Source of the DNA: 13-2-20CM-66-19 sp036273735
Lineage (GTDB): Bacteria > Pseudomonadota > Gammaproteobacteria > Steroidobacterales > Steroidobacteraceae
DNA: 64,000 nt
Assembly (NCBI GenBank): GCA_036273735.1
Contig: DASUHA010000023.1
Location: 1 to 64,000, forward strand
Direction: 5' to 3'
Below, piece by piece: positions 15,804-23,013 of this stretch. A model generated the notes under the pieces. It had not been told where the DNA came from and ran no database searches. It was given only the letters and a program-made list of their open reading frames with translations. Numbering within the stretch: the stretch's first letter is position 1; every line of letters starts with the position of its first letter. The position numbers were made by a program, and so were the translations under genes.

Positions 15804-16952
15804 TCAGGTGCTGGGCACCTGGATCCGCACCATGTCCTTCAGCACGCCGTCGAGGCCACCGAAGACGGTGAGCTTGTCGATCTTCTCGGTCACCTTCTCC
15901 AGCGTCTCCAGCTCCTTCATCCGCAGGAGCGTCGGGTTCTCGTCCATGAGGCGCGCGGTGTTGAGCAGCGAACGGGTCGCTGCCGTCTCCTCGCGCCGGC
16001 GGATCAGGTTGGCCTGAGCCACCCTCTCCGCCTCGACCACCTGGTTGAGGATGGTCTTCATCTCACCCGGCAGGATCACGTCCTTGACTCCGACCGAGCG
16101 CACGGCGAGTCCGTGCTCCTCCACCTTGGCGCGCACGGCCTCCCCGACCTGGCGGTCGAGTGCACCCTTGTCGCCCAGCAGCTCATCGAGGGTTCGCGCG
16201 CCCACTGCCTCCCGCAGCGCGAACTGCAGCTCCTTGTAGAGAAACTCCACGAAGTTGCTGAGCGTCGAGCGGGCCTTCACGGCATCCAGCACCTGCCAGA
16301 GGGCCGTCAGGTTCACCCGCAGGCTCACCTTGTCCCGGGTCAGGATTTCCTGTCCCGCCACCTCCATGGCCTGCACGCGCCGATCCACCAGCTCGATCTT
16401 CAGTGCCCGCTGGTACTTCCAGAAGGCGTGCAGTCCCGGCTGAAGAACCTGCGCCAGCTCTCCATCGACCAGCAGCAGGCCGATTGCAGTGTCGGGCACC
16501 TCGGCCGCGCTCACAGCCTCAGCCACCGAAGTGGCGAGCGGCTGCTTTGCACGCACCAGGAGCTTCGCCAGGCCCTTCGTGAGCTCGAAGCTCTCCGAGA
16601 TGTCCTGCCGATCGACCCGCACCTCGATTGCGCCGCGCCAGAAGAGCTGGCGGGTTCCGGGAGCAAGGACTCCCGACAGCTTGCCGCTCTTGTACACAAC
16701 GCCGACCTCGGAGTAGCCGATCTGCGCGATGACGAAGTACTTCGCCACCATCTCCCGCGCTTCCTCCAGGAGGAAGTCGAGGCGCGGGTGCTCGAACTCC
16801 GGCACGGTCAGATCGTAGACCTGCACCTCGGTCCGCTCGAGCGGATCGAAAATCCGGTGCACGCCCGGCTCGAGAACAGCCTCGAAGCTCCGATTGCGGA
16901 ACAGGAGGCCACGCTCGTGCTGGGCGATGGTGATGCGCTTGATTGCGAACAT
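15804..16952 (-). CDS. SPFH/Band 7 (slipin-like) protein
   Basis: A 382-residue protein with an SPFH domain at about residues 165-330 (PGLHAFWKYQRALKIELVDRR..., GQEILTRDKVSLRVN, then the helical ALREAVGARTLDELLGDKGALDRQV). The pattern VEEHGLAVRSVGVKDVILPGEMK is diagnostic of slipin/stomatin proteins. Unusually the N-terminal membrane hairpin of slipins is replaced by a duplicated PGV/PGT-type beta domain (VLEPGVHRIFDP, VLAPGTRQLFW), as in cytosolic slipin variants. ATG at 16952 follows GAGAGGAG; six more residues are possible upstream. It is convergent with the 43-aa gene. Confidence 0.85.
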   Translation of the reverse strand: MFAIKRITIAQHERGLLFRNRSFEAVLEPGVHRIFDPLERTEVQVYDLTVPEFEHPRLDFLLEEAREMVAKYFVIAQIGYSEVGVVYKSGKLSGVLAPGTRQLFWRGAIEVRVDRQDISESFELTKGLAKLLVRAKQPLATSVAEAVSAAEVPDTAIGLLLVDGELAQVLQPGLHAFWKYQRALKIELVDRRVQAMEVAGQEILTRDKVSLRVNLTALWQVLDAVKARSTLSNFVEFLYKELQFALREAVGARTLDELLGDKGALDRQVGEAVRAKVEEHGLAVRSVGVKDVILPGEMKTILNQVVEAERVAQANLIRRREETAATRSLLNTARLMDENPTLLRMKELETLEKVTEKIDKLTVFGGLDGVLKDMVRIQVPST

Positions 16953-17284
16953 GTTTTCATCTCCTCTCATCGTCCAGTCACTTCAAAAATGAGTCGAGGT
17001 GTGACCCACGCTCAGACCGCGGGCTGCAGGGGCCGCGGCACCATCCGCTCTCCGCCGCTCGAGGCAGCGGCCCTCCGCTTCCGGAGGGAACGCTGCTGAG
17101 CGCCATGAGTGCTTCAGACGCCGCGCATCCCAACCGCTCGAGGCAGTTTGCGCGCTGTGGCCCGCCCTCCTCCTGCCGGCCGCCTCGAGTGCGAGGCGCA
17201 CTGCTTCCTGCAGCGAGGTCACCGGGGCACCTCGATGCGAGGCCTGAGCCCCGCGCTATCACAAAGGCACTTGAAAGGTGCCGG
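16953..17284. other. Non-coding GC-rich stretch upstream of the Band 7 gene
   Basis: No convincing gene. It contains two copies of CCGCTCGAGGCAG (about 17055 and 17133), roughly 78 bp apart, and several GC-rich inverted repeats. It separates the Band 7 promoter from the 3' end of the tRNA. Confidence 0.4.
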
Positions 17285-17357
17285 TGGCAAGTACGGGAGT
17301 CGAACCCGTGGCCTACGGTTTTCGAGACCGTCGCTCTACCATCTGAGCTAACTTGTC
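17285..17357 (-). tRNA. tRNA with CGA anticodon but class-I (short variable loop) shape
   Basis: A full cloverleaf can be drawn: acceptor GACAAGT/ACTTGCC, D arm GCTC/GAGC with GG in the loop, anticodon arm ACGGT/ACCGT around loop CTCGAAA, a 5-nt variable region AGGCC, T arm ACGGG/CCCGT around loop TTCGACT, and discriminator A. CCA is not encoded. The anticodon CGA would read UCG (Ser), and the loop equals that of normal tRNA-Ser(CGA), but serine tRNAs are class II with a long variable arm, absent here. The acceptor has an A2-C71 mismatch. It may be a degenerate or neofunctionalised tRNA. Confidence 0.75.
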
Positions 17358-17530
17358 AGGTGGTTAGGACAGAATGCCCATGCGGTACACGCGAGCGCAA
17401 TCTCAGCGCAGGCGCGCCAGGCGGGACCCAAGAGCCCGCTCCGCTGACACGGCTTCCGTCCAGACCTCTGTACGACGCAACGCCTTGGGCGCTGCGTCGA
17501 ATTCTTCTCAGGGGCCGGCCGCAGAAACGA

Positions 17531-17564
17531 CGAGGCCCCGATGGCAGTGCCGACCGGGGCCTCG
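17531..17564 (-). terminator. Second GC-rich hairpin, terminator-like
   Basis: CGAGGCCCCG / CGGGGCCTCG, a 10-bp perfect stem with a 14-nt loop, followed on the minus strand by a T-containing run (TCGTTTCT). It lies just past another hairpin, as in tandem terminators. Confidence 0.55.
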
Positions 17565-17579
17565 AGGTATCGAGATTCC

Positions 17580-17605
17580 CGGAGGGCTGCTCAACCAGCC
17601 CTCCG
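17580..17605 (-). terminator. First GC-rich hairpin, terminator-like
   Basis: CGGAGGGCTG / CAGCCCTCCG, a 10-bp perfect stem with a 6-nt loop. Its location about 165 nt downstream of a good minus-strand promoter suggests that it ends or punctuates a short transcript. Confidence 0.55.
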
Positions 17606-17771
17606 AGCTCATGGGAGGGCTAGACTGAAACGATGCGATCCCAGCCGAACGGGCACGACCTGGACGCGCACGCCATCGCATCGCGTTCAACGCGATAGCC
17701 GATGTGGCACGATCGCAGTCCCGCCTTAAGGGCGACGTGATGTGGTATGTGTGTGTTGGGATGCATAAGGG
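17606..17771 (-). ncRNA. Candidate small RNA between promoter and tandem hairpins
   Basis: Minus-strand DNA between a near-consensus promoter and two strong hairpins, with no coding-like ORF. It contains an internal hairpin, ATCGCGTT-C/G-AACGCGAT, about 17684-17700, that could fold in the transcript. It does not match 6S, 4.5S or tmRNA by the motifs I know. It may instead be a leader for the tRNA 250 bp downstream. Confidence 0.35.
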
Positions 17772-17777
17772 CTGCGC

Positions 17778-17805
17778 AGTGTACTCGGCGGACTGTCCTT
17801 GTCAA
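17778..17805 (-). promoter_or_regulatory. Strong sigma-70-like promoter
   Basis: On the minus strand, TTGACA (17800-17805), a 16-bp spacer, then TACACT (17778-17783). The -35 is consensus and the -10 matches four of six. Transcription would start near 17771 and run toward the tandem hairpins and the tRNA. Confidence 0.55.
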
Positions 17806-17946
17806 GAGAATTGCGAGAATTTCACGTGCCTTACAGACGTGCAATTGGTCGGTCAGTGACGGCCCTGCAACGGCGACACATAAATGCGGTGCTCGGGGGT
17901 AAGCTCCAGAGTATCCTCGGGTCGAGGGTCTCCGAACTTAGGGTTT

Positions 17947-19545
17947 GTGGATATCGTTACAAACAACCGGCCGCCTGGCGGTGAGCCGCCGAGCGATGCC
18001 GCCGCGGCGGCGCTGATGCAACTATTTAGTGACTTCCTCCAAGCGTTGTGTGACGCAGAGGGTGGGAGGGCGCTGTATCGTATGCATACGGCCGATGCGC
18101 CCGTGCGCCGGGCACAGGGAGTGGCACCGGCTGCCGGTATCGATGAGATCGAATTCGCCCGCGCTCATCGCGACATCAGTCTTCGGGGCGGGGAGCGGCT
18201 CCCCGTCTTCTCAAACCCCGCCCTTCTGCAAGCGACGGCGAGCGCGGATGATCCCGAGTCCGTGAGCTGGTTCGAAGTGGGCGAGAACGGTAATGCGCGT
18301 CGCCTCGTGGCCGCACTGGGTGCGCGAACGACCGAGGGCGTATCGCGGATCGTGTGGTGCACGCTGGCCGACCGCTTGGAGCCCTGGTCTTTTACCGACG
18401 GTTTGCTACAGACGCTCGCCGACTACCCCTGGATGCGCAAGAGCGATCCTGCGACAGCGCGCGCATTGCTCGATGCGGGCTACTTCCGCCGATACTGGCG
18501 TCCTTCGGTCCAATTCAGCTCACTGCCGGAGGCACGCTTCAGTTGTCAGATGAGCACCGCATGCTGCAGGCACGACTATGAGATCACTCTGCCGCCGGAG
18601 GCGCAGCTCCTTATCGATGCGATGCCATGGCACAAACTCAACCCCCCGCTGACCGGGACACGGCTGCCACAGCGCGCAGACGGCAAATTGCAGCTCAAGA
18701 GGCCGGATGAGACGTGCCGATTTCTCGGGCCGCGCGCAATGTGCCTCATTCACCAGACGTTGGGGCGTCAGCCCTTCGGCGCCTGCTGTGTTTTTCCGTT
18801 CTCTTTCGCTCACACCCCGGAAGGCATCGCGGTCGGATTGAGTCCCATCTGCGGCAGCGTGCGCTTGGGTTTGGGGATCAGGCCGCAGGACCGGGAGGAG
18901 GATCTGCGTGAGCGGTTGGTCCACGCCGAGCCCAGGTCCGCGGATGCGTATCACCTCGCGCCCGGCGTCGAGGTTCCCTGGGAGCGCTTTCGCGACATCG
19001 AGAAGGCGCTGTGTGACTGTCTTGCCGCCGGCGATGTTCCCATGCGACGTCGGCTCTATGTCGGGGCACGGCTGCTCGGCGCGCTGAAGGACAACCAGGC
19101 GATCAACCTGGGCGCATGGCTCGCGGAGCCCCCGGCGCAGCTCAATGAGGAGCTCCGCGACGCCATTCGCGGCATGCTGGCGAGAATCATCGGCTGGGAG
19201 CGTTCGGCATTGCGCCGACTCCCGCGGGAGATTCCGCCCGACCTCTTCCACCTCGAGGTGCGCGAGGCGCCGGTGCTGACGCAGATTCTGCGCAACACAC
19301 TATTCTGCAAGGTGTATTCCTACCCTTTCGATCTGACCACCGCGCACAACTATCTGATCGTTCTGTATCTGGTGGCGCTCGTCATGCAGGCGGCCGTGAC
19401 GCCCCTATCGGATGAGATGTGGCGCGAGCTCGGTTCGCTCGGCGTTCATGGCCTGCTGAAATCCATGCTGCACGAAGGTATGCCGGAGGGCTTTCGCGCC
19501 CTTCTGGGTACCGCGGATTTTGGAGTATGGATGCTCGCGGCCTGA
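17947..19545 (+). CDS. FliB/YkgJ-type cysteine-cluster protein (flagellin lysine-N-methylase-like)
   Basis: A protein of about 530 residues with the Cys clusters of the FliB/YkgJ zinc- or iron-chelating family: FSCQMSTACCRHDYEI in the middle, then CRFLGPRAMCLIHQTLG followed by ACCVFPFSF. FliB methylates flagellin lysines; YkgJ-like relatives are of unknown role. No flagellar gene is nearby, so methylase function is doubtful. The N-terminal 180 residues are unlike FliB. GTG at 17947 preceded by TTAGGG is a reasonable start; the frame is open to 17884. The C-terminal third is helical. Confidence 0.66.
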   Translation: MDIVTNNRPPGGEPPSDAAAAALMQLFSDFLQALCDAEGGRALYRMHTADAPVRRAQGVAPAAGIDEIEFARAHRDISLRGGERLPVFSNPALLQATASADDPESVSWFEVGENGNARRLVAALGARTTEGVSRIVWCTLADRLEPWSFTDGLLQTLADYPWMRKSDPATARALLDAGYFRRYWRPSVQFSSLPEARFSCQMSTACCRHDYEITLPPEAQLLIDAMPWHKLNPPLTGTRLPQRADGKLQLKRPDETCRFLGPRAMCLIHQTLGRQPFGACCVFPFSFAHTPEGIAVGLSPICGSVRLGLGIRPQDREEDLRERLVHAEPRSADAYHLAPGVEVPWERFRDIEKALCDCLAAGDVPMRRRLYVGARLLGALKDNQAINLGAWLAEPPAQLNEELRDAIRGMLARIIGWERSALRRLPREIPPDLFHLEVREAPVLTQILRNTLFCKVYSYPFDLTTAHNYLIVLYLVALVMQAAVTPLSDEMWRELGSLGVHGLLKSMLHEGMPEGFRALLGTADFGVWMLAA

Positions 19546-19554
19546 GCATCGACA

Positions 19555-20094
19555 TCACTTGCGGCTCAGCCAGCATTCCATGCGGCACATTTGGCGGCCA
19601 TTCTCGGAATGTACCGTCCGGCTCATGACGCGAAACCCATGCGTCACGTAATACTGCGCGAGCCACGAGTCAGCAAATGTATCCAATCGCAGCCGGGGAA
19701 TCTGCCGCCGCCGGGCCTCAGCTTTCGCCCAGGTGATCATCCGAGGGCCCCACCCGCGGCCTGCGTAAGCGCGTCTCACCGCTAGCTTGTGCAGATAGAG
19801 TGCGCTCCCCTCGACCGCTCTTGGCCAATAGATCGGATCCGTGCGCTGCAACAGCATGCACGCGGCCGGCTCTGCGCCCGCGAACCCGAATATCAGACAA
19901 CCCGCCGCGCTGTGGCTCGGCAAGTCCGTCTTCCGCAGGTCGTACTCGGACCATACCGGCTCTCCGAGGGTGGCCAGCCACTGCGCGGCTTCGCGCAGCA
20001 TGACCAATGCATCAGTAACGTATTCCGGACCCACCGCTCGAATTAGAACGTCATGTGGGCGCAGATCGACATCAGCCGGCGCGATGGATTGCAT
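19555..20094 (-). CDS. GNAT family N-acetyltransferase
   Basis: A 179-residue acetyltransferase. Motif A, the acetyl-CoA pyrophosphate loop, is VRRAYAGRGWGPRMI at about 106-120 after the beta-4 strand ALYLHKLAV. A C-terminal LAQYYVTHGFRVMSR segment is the usual motif B. Substrate unknown. It lies 10 bp downstream of the AraC-type regulator on the same strand and is likely cotranscribed with it. It converges with the Cys-cluster gene at a 9-bp gap. Confidence 0.85.
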   Translation of the reverse strand: MQSIAPADVDLRPHDVLIRAVGPEYVTDALVMLREAAQWLATLGEPVWSEYDLRKTDLPSHSAAGCLIFGFAGAEPAACMLLQRTDPIYWPRAVEGSALYLHKLAVRRAYAGRGWGPRMITWAKAEARRRQIPRLRLDTFADSWLAQYYVTHGFRVMSRTVHSENGRQMCRMECWLSRK

Positions 20095-20104
20095 CGCCTC
20101 GACT

Positions 20105-20857
20105 CTAGGAGCGAGCTGTCTCTTTGGAAATCCTGACGCCTGCGCGTCCGTGTGCCAGGCGGCTCGCGGCCTGGATCGAGCGCCAGTTACTCGGCGAGCG
20201 GCCGGTCAGCACGTGAATGCTGCGGCTCAGGTGGGCCAGATCCGAAAATCCTACCTTGAATGCGATGTCGGTGAGTGTGCCGGTGGAGCGCATGATCTCG
20301 CGCCATGCCAGGCGGGTCCGGCACTCCAGCCGGAAGCGCTTTGGACACACCCCGAATTCCCGCTGAAAGGTGTACGACACCGTGTCCGGCCGCAGCCCGC
20401 GAGTCTCGGCCCACACCTGCAGTTGCAGGCTCGACCCATCCCGCAGGGTGCCGGCCAGCTCGTCCACCCAATATCGGTCACGAGGTGCGACGACCCGCAG
20501 ATCCTCACGCAGCTGGGCTGCGGCGCGCTCGGGGTTGATCTCTGCCAACCGCGCCAGCGCGTCAGGGTCTGTGACGTAGAACTGCCCCTCGATGGTGTCA
20601 TGCCGCCATGGCAGACGCAGAATCTCTAGAGGCCGCCTACCCCTTGCGATGTCCATGTGACAGTCGAAACGCCCGTGGAGCAGGACATGTCCGGGCTCGG
20701 CGTGCATGCGCCCTGCGAAGCTGACTTCCGTGAGCGAGCCGCCGAGGAGGATCGTAGCGTACCCCTCGTTGTGATGATGCCGCGCCATCCCCCGGCCGGC
20801 CGGAATCGTCTCGACCCCGGTCAGGATGCTGCGAAACTCGTAGGGCTTTGCGCTCAC
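20105..20857 (-). CDS. AraC-family transcriptional regulator
   Basis: A 250-residue regulator: an N-terminal cupin-like sensor (RGMARHHHNEGYATILLGG, GHVLLHGRFDCHMDI) and a C-terminal double helix-turn-helix at about 150-235. The second helix-turn-helix has the family signature LTDIAFKVGFSDLAHLSRSIHVLTGRSPSNWR. The His-rich sensor hints at metal or small-ligand binding. It is followed by the GNAT gene. Its own start sits 13 bp from the end of a decayed MocR gene on the same strand. Confidence 0.9.
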   Translation of the reverse strand: MSAKPYEFRSILTGVETIPAGRGMARHHHNEGYATILLGGSLTEVSFAGRMHAEPGHVLLHGRFDCHMDIARGRRPLEILRLPWRHDTIEGQFYVTDPDALARLAEINPERAAAQLREDLRVVAPRDRYWVDELAGTLRDGSSLQLQVWAETRGLRPDTVSYTFQREFGVCPKRFRLECRTRLAWREIMRSTGTLTDIAFKVGFSDLAHLSRSIHVLTGRSPSNWRSIQAASRLAHGRAGVRISKETARS

Positions 20858-20870
20858 CCAGAGATGCCTC

Positions 20871-21356
20871 TCAGTGTCTCGGCGTGCTGGCGAGAATGGG
20901 GGTCTTCAGACCTGCCGGCATTGCGCGGGTCTCGTCGATACTGAGGTTGCCGTATCCGATCACGAGACCGCCTCTCGGTGGTCTTCGCGTGTAGCATTCG
21001 GAAAGAGCATATACCGCCGCGCTCAGCTTGGGCAGTTTCTTCACGACATCCCCGTCACCATTGGGGGCTCGGGGTCACCATGATCTGCGCAGGGTCGCAC
21101 TTCACGGCGCGGAAGGCTTCTGAAGCGATCTCGAGACGCAGGTGCCCGTGCCGACGAAGGTCTGCAGGTAACCCTCCGCGATCAGCAGGTCATACGCGCC
21201 CAGTACCGGCATGCGCGAGATGCAGAGGTCCTTGGCGAGTGCCCGGGTGGACGGCACCCGCTGGCCCGGTTGCAACTTGCCGGAAAGGACCGCCCGCTGG
21301 AACCCGGTAAAAATCTGTCGATAGAGTGGCGTCGCGCTGCTGAAATCGAGCGCCAT
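20871..21356 (-). pseudogene. MocR/PdxR-type GntR regulator, decayed
   Basis: Fragments of one MocR gene lie in order. 21356-21105 encodes the GntR winged helix (TPLYRQIFTGFQRAVLSGKL..., RVPSTRALAKDLCISRMPVLGAYDLL, GTGTCVSR). After a frameshift EIASEAFRAVKCDPAQIMVT matches the entry to the aminotransferase domain and ends in a stop. After a deletion of most of that domain, VYALSECYTRRPPRGG and LVIGYGNLSIDETR match the MocR C-terminus, stopping at 20871. About 300 residues of PLP domain are missing. MocR proteins regulate vitamin B6, transport or catabolic genes. The HTH fragment may still be translated. Confidence 0.78.
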
Positions 21357-21667
21357 GGGCGGGATGAAGGTGGGCGCCAGCCTGCTCACGGATGCCTCTT
21401 GATGTGCCCTGCGGCGCCTCGTGGCCGACCGCTCTCCGGTCGTTCCGGTCCGCGGTCTCCACGTCGAGCCTGTGGGTGCCGAGTGTGCTGCATCGCGCCG
21501 GCGCCCGCTTGAATGCACTTGGACCGCATCGGACACAAGTGAAGCGGAACCGTCTTCCAACCCGCCCATCCAAGGACAGGGGCCGGGGAATTTCGGCCGC
21601 CCGCGACGGCCTCCCGTTGCCGGGAACCAGGCAAGCCGCTGAATAAATAAGGTTTCCGCCGCGAGCG
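21357..21667. other. Intergenic region, divergent from the MocR remnant
   Basis: About 310 bp, GC-rich with an AT-rich end (CTGAATAAATAAGG near 21645) just before the next gene, possibly its promoter or leader. No coding signal. Confidence 0.35.
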
Positions 21668-22252
21668 ATGATCGATTGGCTACCTCGTCCCGAGCGCATC
21701 ACTGCCGTGGCGGCAGCCCTGTTGCTCCAGGCGGCCCTCTACGGTGTGCTCAGCACGCAACACCCTTTTCTGTCGAGTAGCACGAGCGCACCGCCGCTCA
21801 TCACGACGATCATGTCCGCCACCCGGCGCAGACCTGTGGTGCCGCCCCCTCCACTACCCAGCGAGCCCCGAATACGAAACCCGGTGATCGAGCCGCCCAT
21901 CGTGCAGCCGATCCTGCCGTCCGCTCAACAACAGCGCTTGCCGGGTTCTTCCGTCGACTGGCAGGCCGCGATGCAACACGAGGTGACAACCGAGCTGGCG
22001 CCCGCGGCCGCGCGGGCCAAGGCGACTTTCGGCTTTCCGCAGGTTCCGGCGAAGCAGGTCCCGCCTCCCGCATTCGGTTGGGATGAGGCGCACATCAACC
22101 GCGTCCAGAGGATCGAGCACGGCATCATCGATGTGGGGCCTTGTACCATCACGCTGGCGTTCCCGATTCCGGTCTGCCACTTCGGCAAGGGAGCCGCCAA
22201 CGGCGAACTCTTCGAGCACCTGCACGACCGGCCGAGCGGTGAGCCGCGTTAG
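21668..22252 (+). CDS. Hypothetical membrane-anchored, proline-rich protein
   Basis: A 194-residue protein with an N-terminal signal anchor (ITAVAAALLLQAALYGVL), then a Pro-rich linker (VVPPPPLPSEPR...) and a C-terminal globular region with two Cys in VGPCTITLAFPIPVCHFG. The layout resembles the start of a TonB-like periplasmic protein, but the TonB C-terminal signature is missing. It converges with the TetR gene across 17 bp. Real coding is likely from composition; function unknown. Confidence 0.6.
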   Translation: MIDWLPRPERITAVAAALLLQAALYGVLSTQHPFLSSSTSAPPLITTIMSATRRRPVVPPPPLPSEPRIRNPVIEPPIVQPILPSAQQQRLPGSSVDWQAAMQHEVTTELAPAAARAKATFGFPQVPAKQVPPPAFGWDEAHINRVQRIEHGIIDVGPCTITLAFPIPVCHFGKGAANGELFEHLHDRPSGEPR

Positions 22253-22269
22253 GGGCCCGGTGCGGCCCG

Positions 22270-22914
22270 CTACAGAGGCCCGTCGACCATCCGTAGTGCT
22301 TCCTCGAGCAGCCGCGCCGGCGGCGGCCAACTGTGCTCGCTCACGGTCACGAGCATGTGGCAGATGCCGTTCATGGCGCAGATGAGAGCGACGGCCCGCT
22401 CGCGCAGACGCTCGGCAGCCTTGTCGGTCACTCCCAGGTGTTGACCCAGGAGCTCCGCGAAGATCCGGTAGCGCGCAAGAATGGTCGAGGTCTCGACGTA
22501 GTACTTCTCCTGGCTCTCGATCCTGTCCTCGATCATGAATACCGCGCGATACTCATCGGGGTGATCGAGCCAGTAGCGCGTGTAGGCCGCGCACGCCGCC
22601 TCCAGGCGCTGGCGGGGCGTGCCGTCGCAGGCAACCACTGCGCGCTCGACGCGCGCGAAGCACTTCGTGAAGAAGCGCTCCCAGATGCTGCGGATGATGT
22701 CGTTCTTTGAATGGAAGTAGTCGTAGAGACTCATTGCGGATAGACCCGCTTCGCGGGCGATCCGGCGGACGCTCAGGGCGTCGATCCCTTCATCACGGAA
22801 GAGCTGCGCCGCGACATGAGTGATGCGGGCACGCACTTCCATCTCCTGATCCGCCGAGCGCCTGGGGCGCCCGGGAGAGCGGCGAGTGAGTCTTGCGACC
22901 TGAGCTCGTGCCAT
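22270..22914 (-). CDS. TetR-family transcriptional regulator
   Basis: A 214-residue regulator. The N-terminal helix-turn-helix runs AAQLFRDEGIDALSVRRIAR, then EAGLSAMSLYDYFHSKNDII, the standard TetR pattern. A C-terminal ligand domain (TetR_C) includes RYWLDHPDEYRAVFMIEDRIES. It diverges from the Lnt-like gene, and the 100-bp space between them has repeated CGTAC-type sites; it probably represses that gene and itself. The inducer is unknown. Confidence 0.9.
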   Translation of the reverse strand: MARAQVARLTRRSPGRPRRSADQEMEVRARITHVAAQLFRDEGIDALSVRRIAREAGLSAMSLYDYFHSKNDIIRSIWERFFTKCFARVERAVVACDGTPRQRLEAACAAYTRYWLDHPDEYRAVFMIEDRIESQEKYYVETSTILARYRIFAELLGQHLGVTDKAAERLRERAVALICAMNGICHMLVTVSEHSWPPPARLLEEALRMVDGPL

Positions 22915-22949
22915 GCTGGATGCGGCCTCGACGTATCGATCTTTACATT

Positions 22950-22999
22950 CCGTACGCGTACGCTTAATATTTACCGTACAAGCACGGGAAATAGTACGG
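22950..22999. promoter_or_regulatory. Inverted CCGTAC/GTACGG sites, probable TetR operator
   Basis: CCGTAC at 22950-22955 merges with the perfect palindrome GTACGCGTAC (22952-22961); a further pair CCGTAC (22974-22979) and GTACGG (22994-22999) flanks an AT-rich spacer. Another GTACGG lies near 23057. The set occupies the divergent promoter region between the TetR gene and the acyltransferase, the expected operator place. Confidence 0.55.
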
Positions 23000-23013
23000 G
23001 CGAGGAGTCGACT

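Noticed and set aside
16113..17099. 328-codon plus-strand frame
   Set aside because: Antisense to the Band 7 gene, which has SD and a family pattern; the frame has no recognisable domain.
17531..17771. 6S RNA, SRP RNA or tmRNA
   Set aside because: The 4.5S tetraloop motif and tmRNA tRNA-like ends are absent and the 6S central bubble could not be drawn; only a generic small RNA remains possible.
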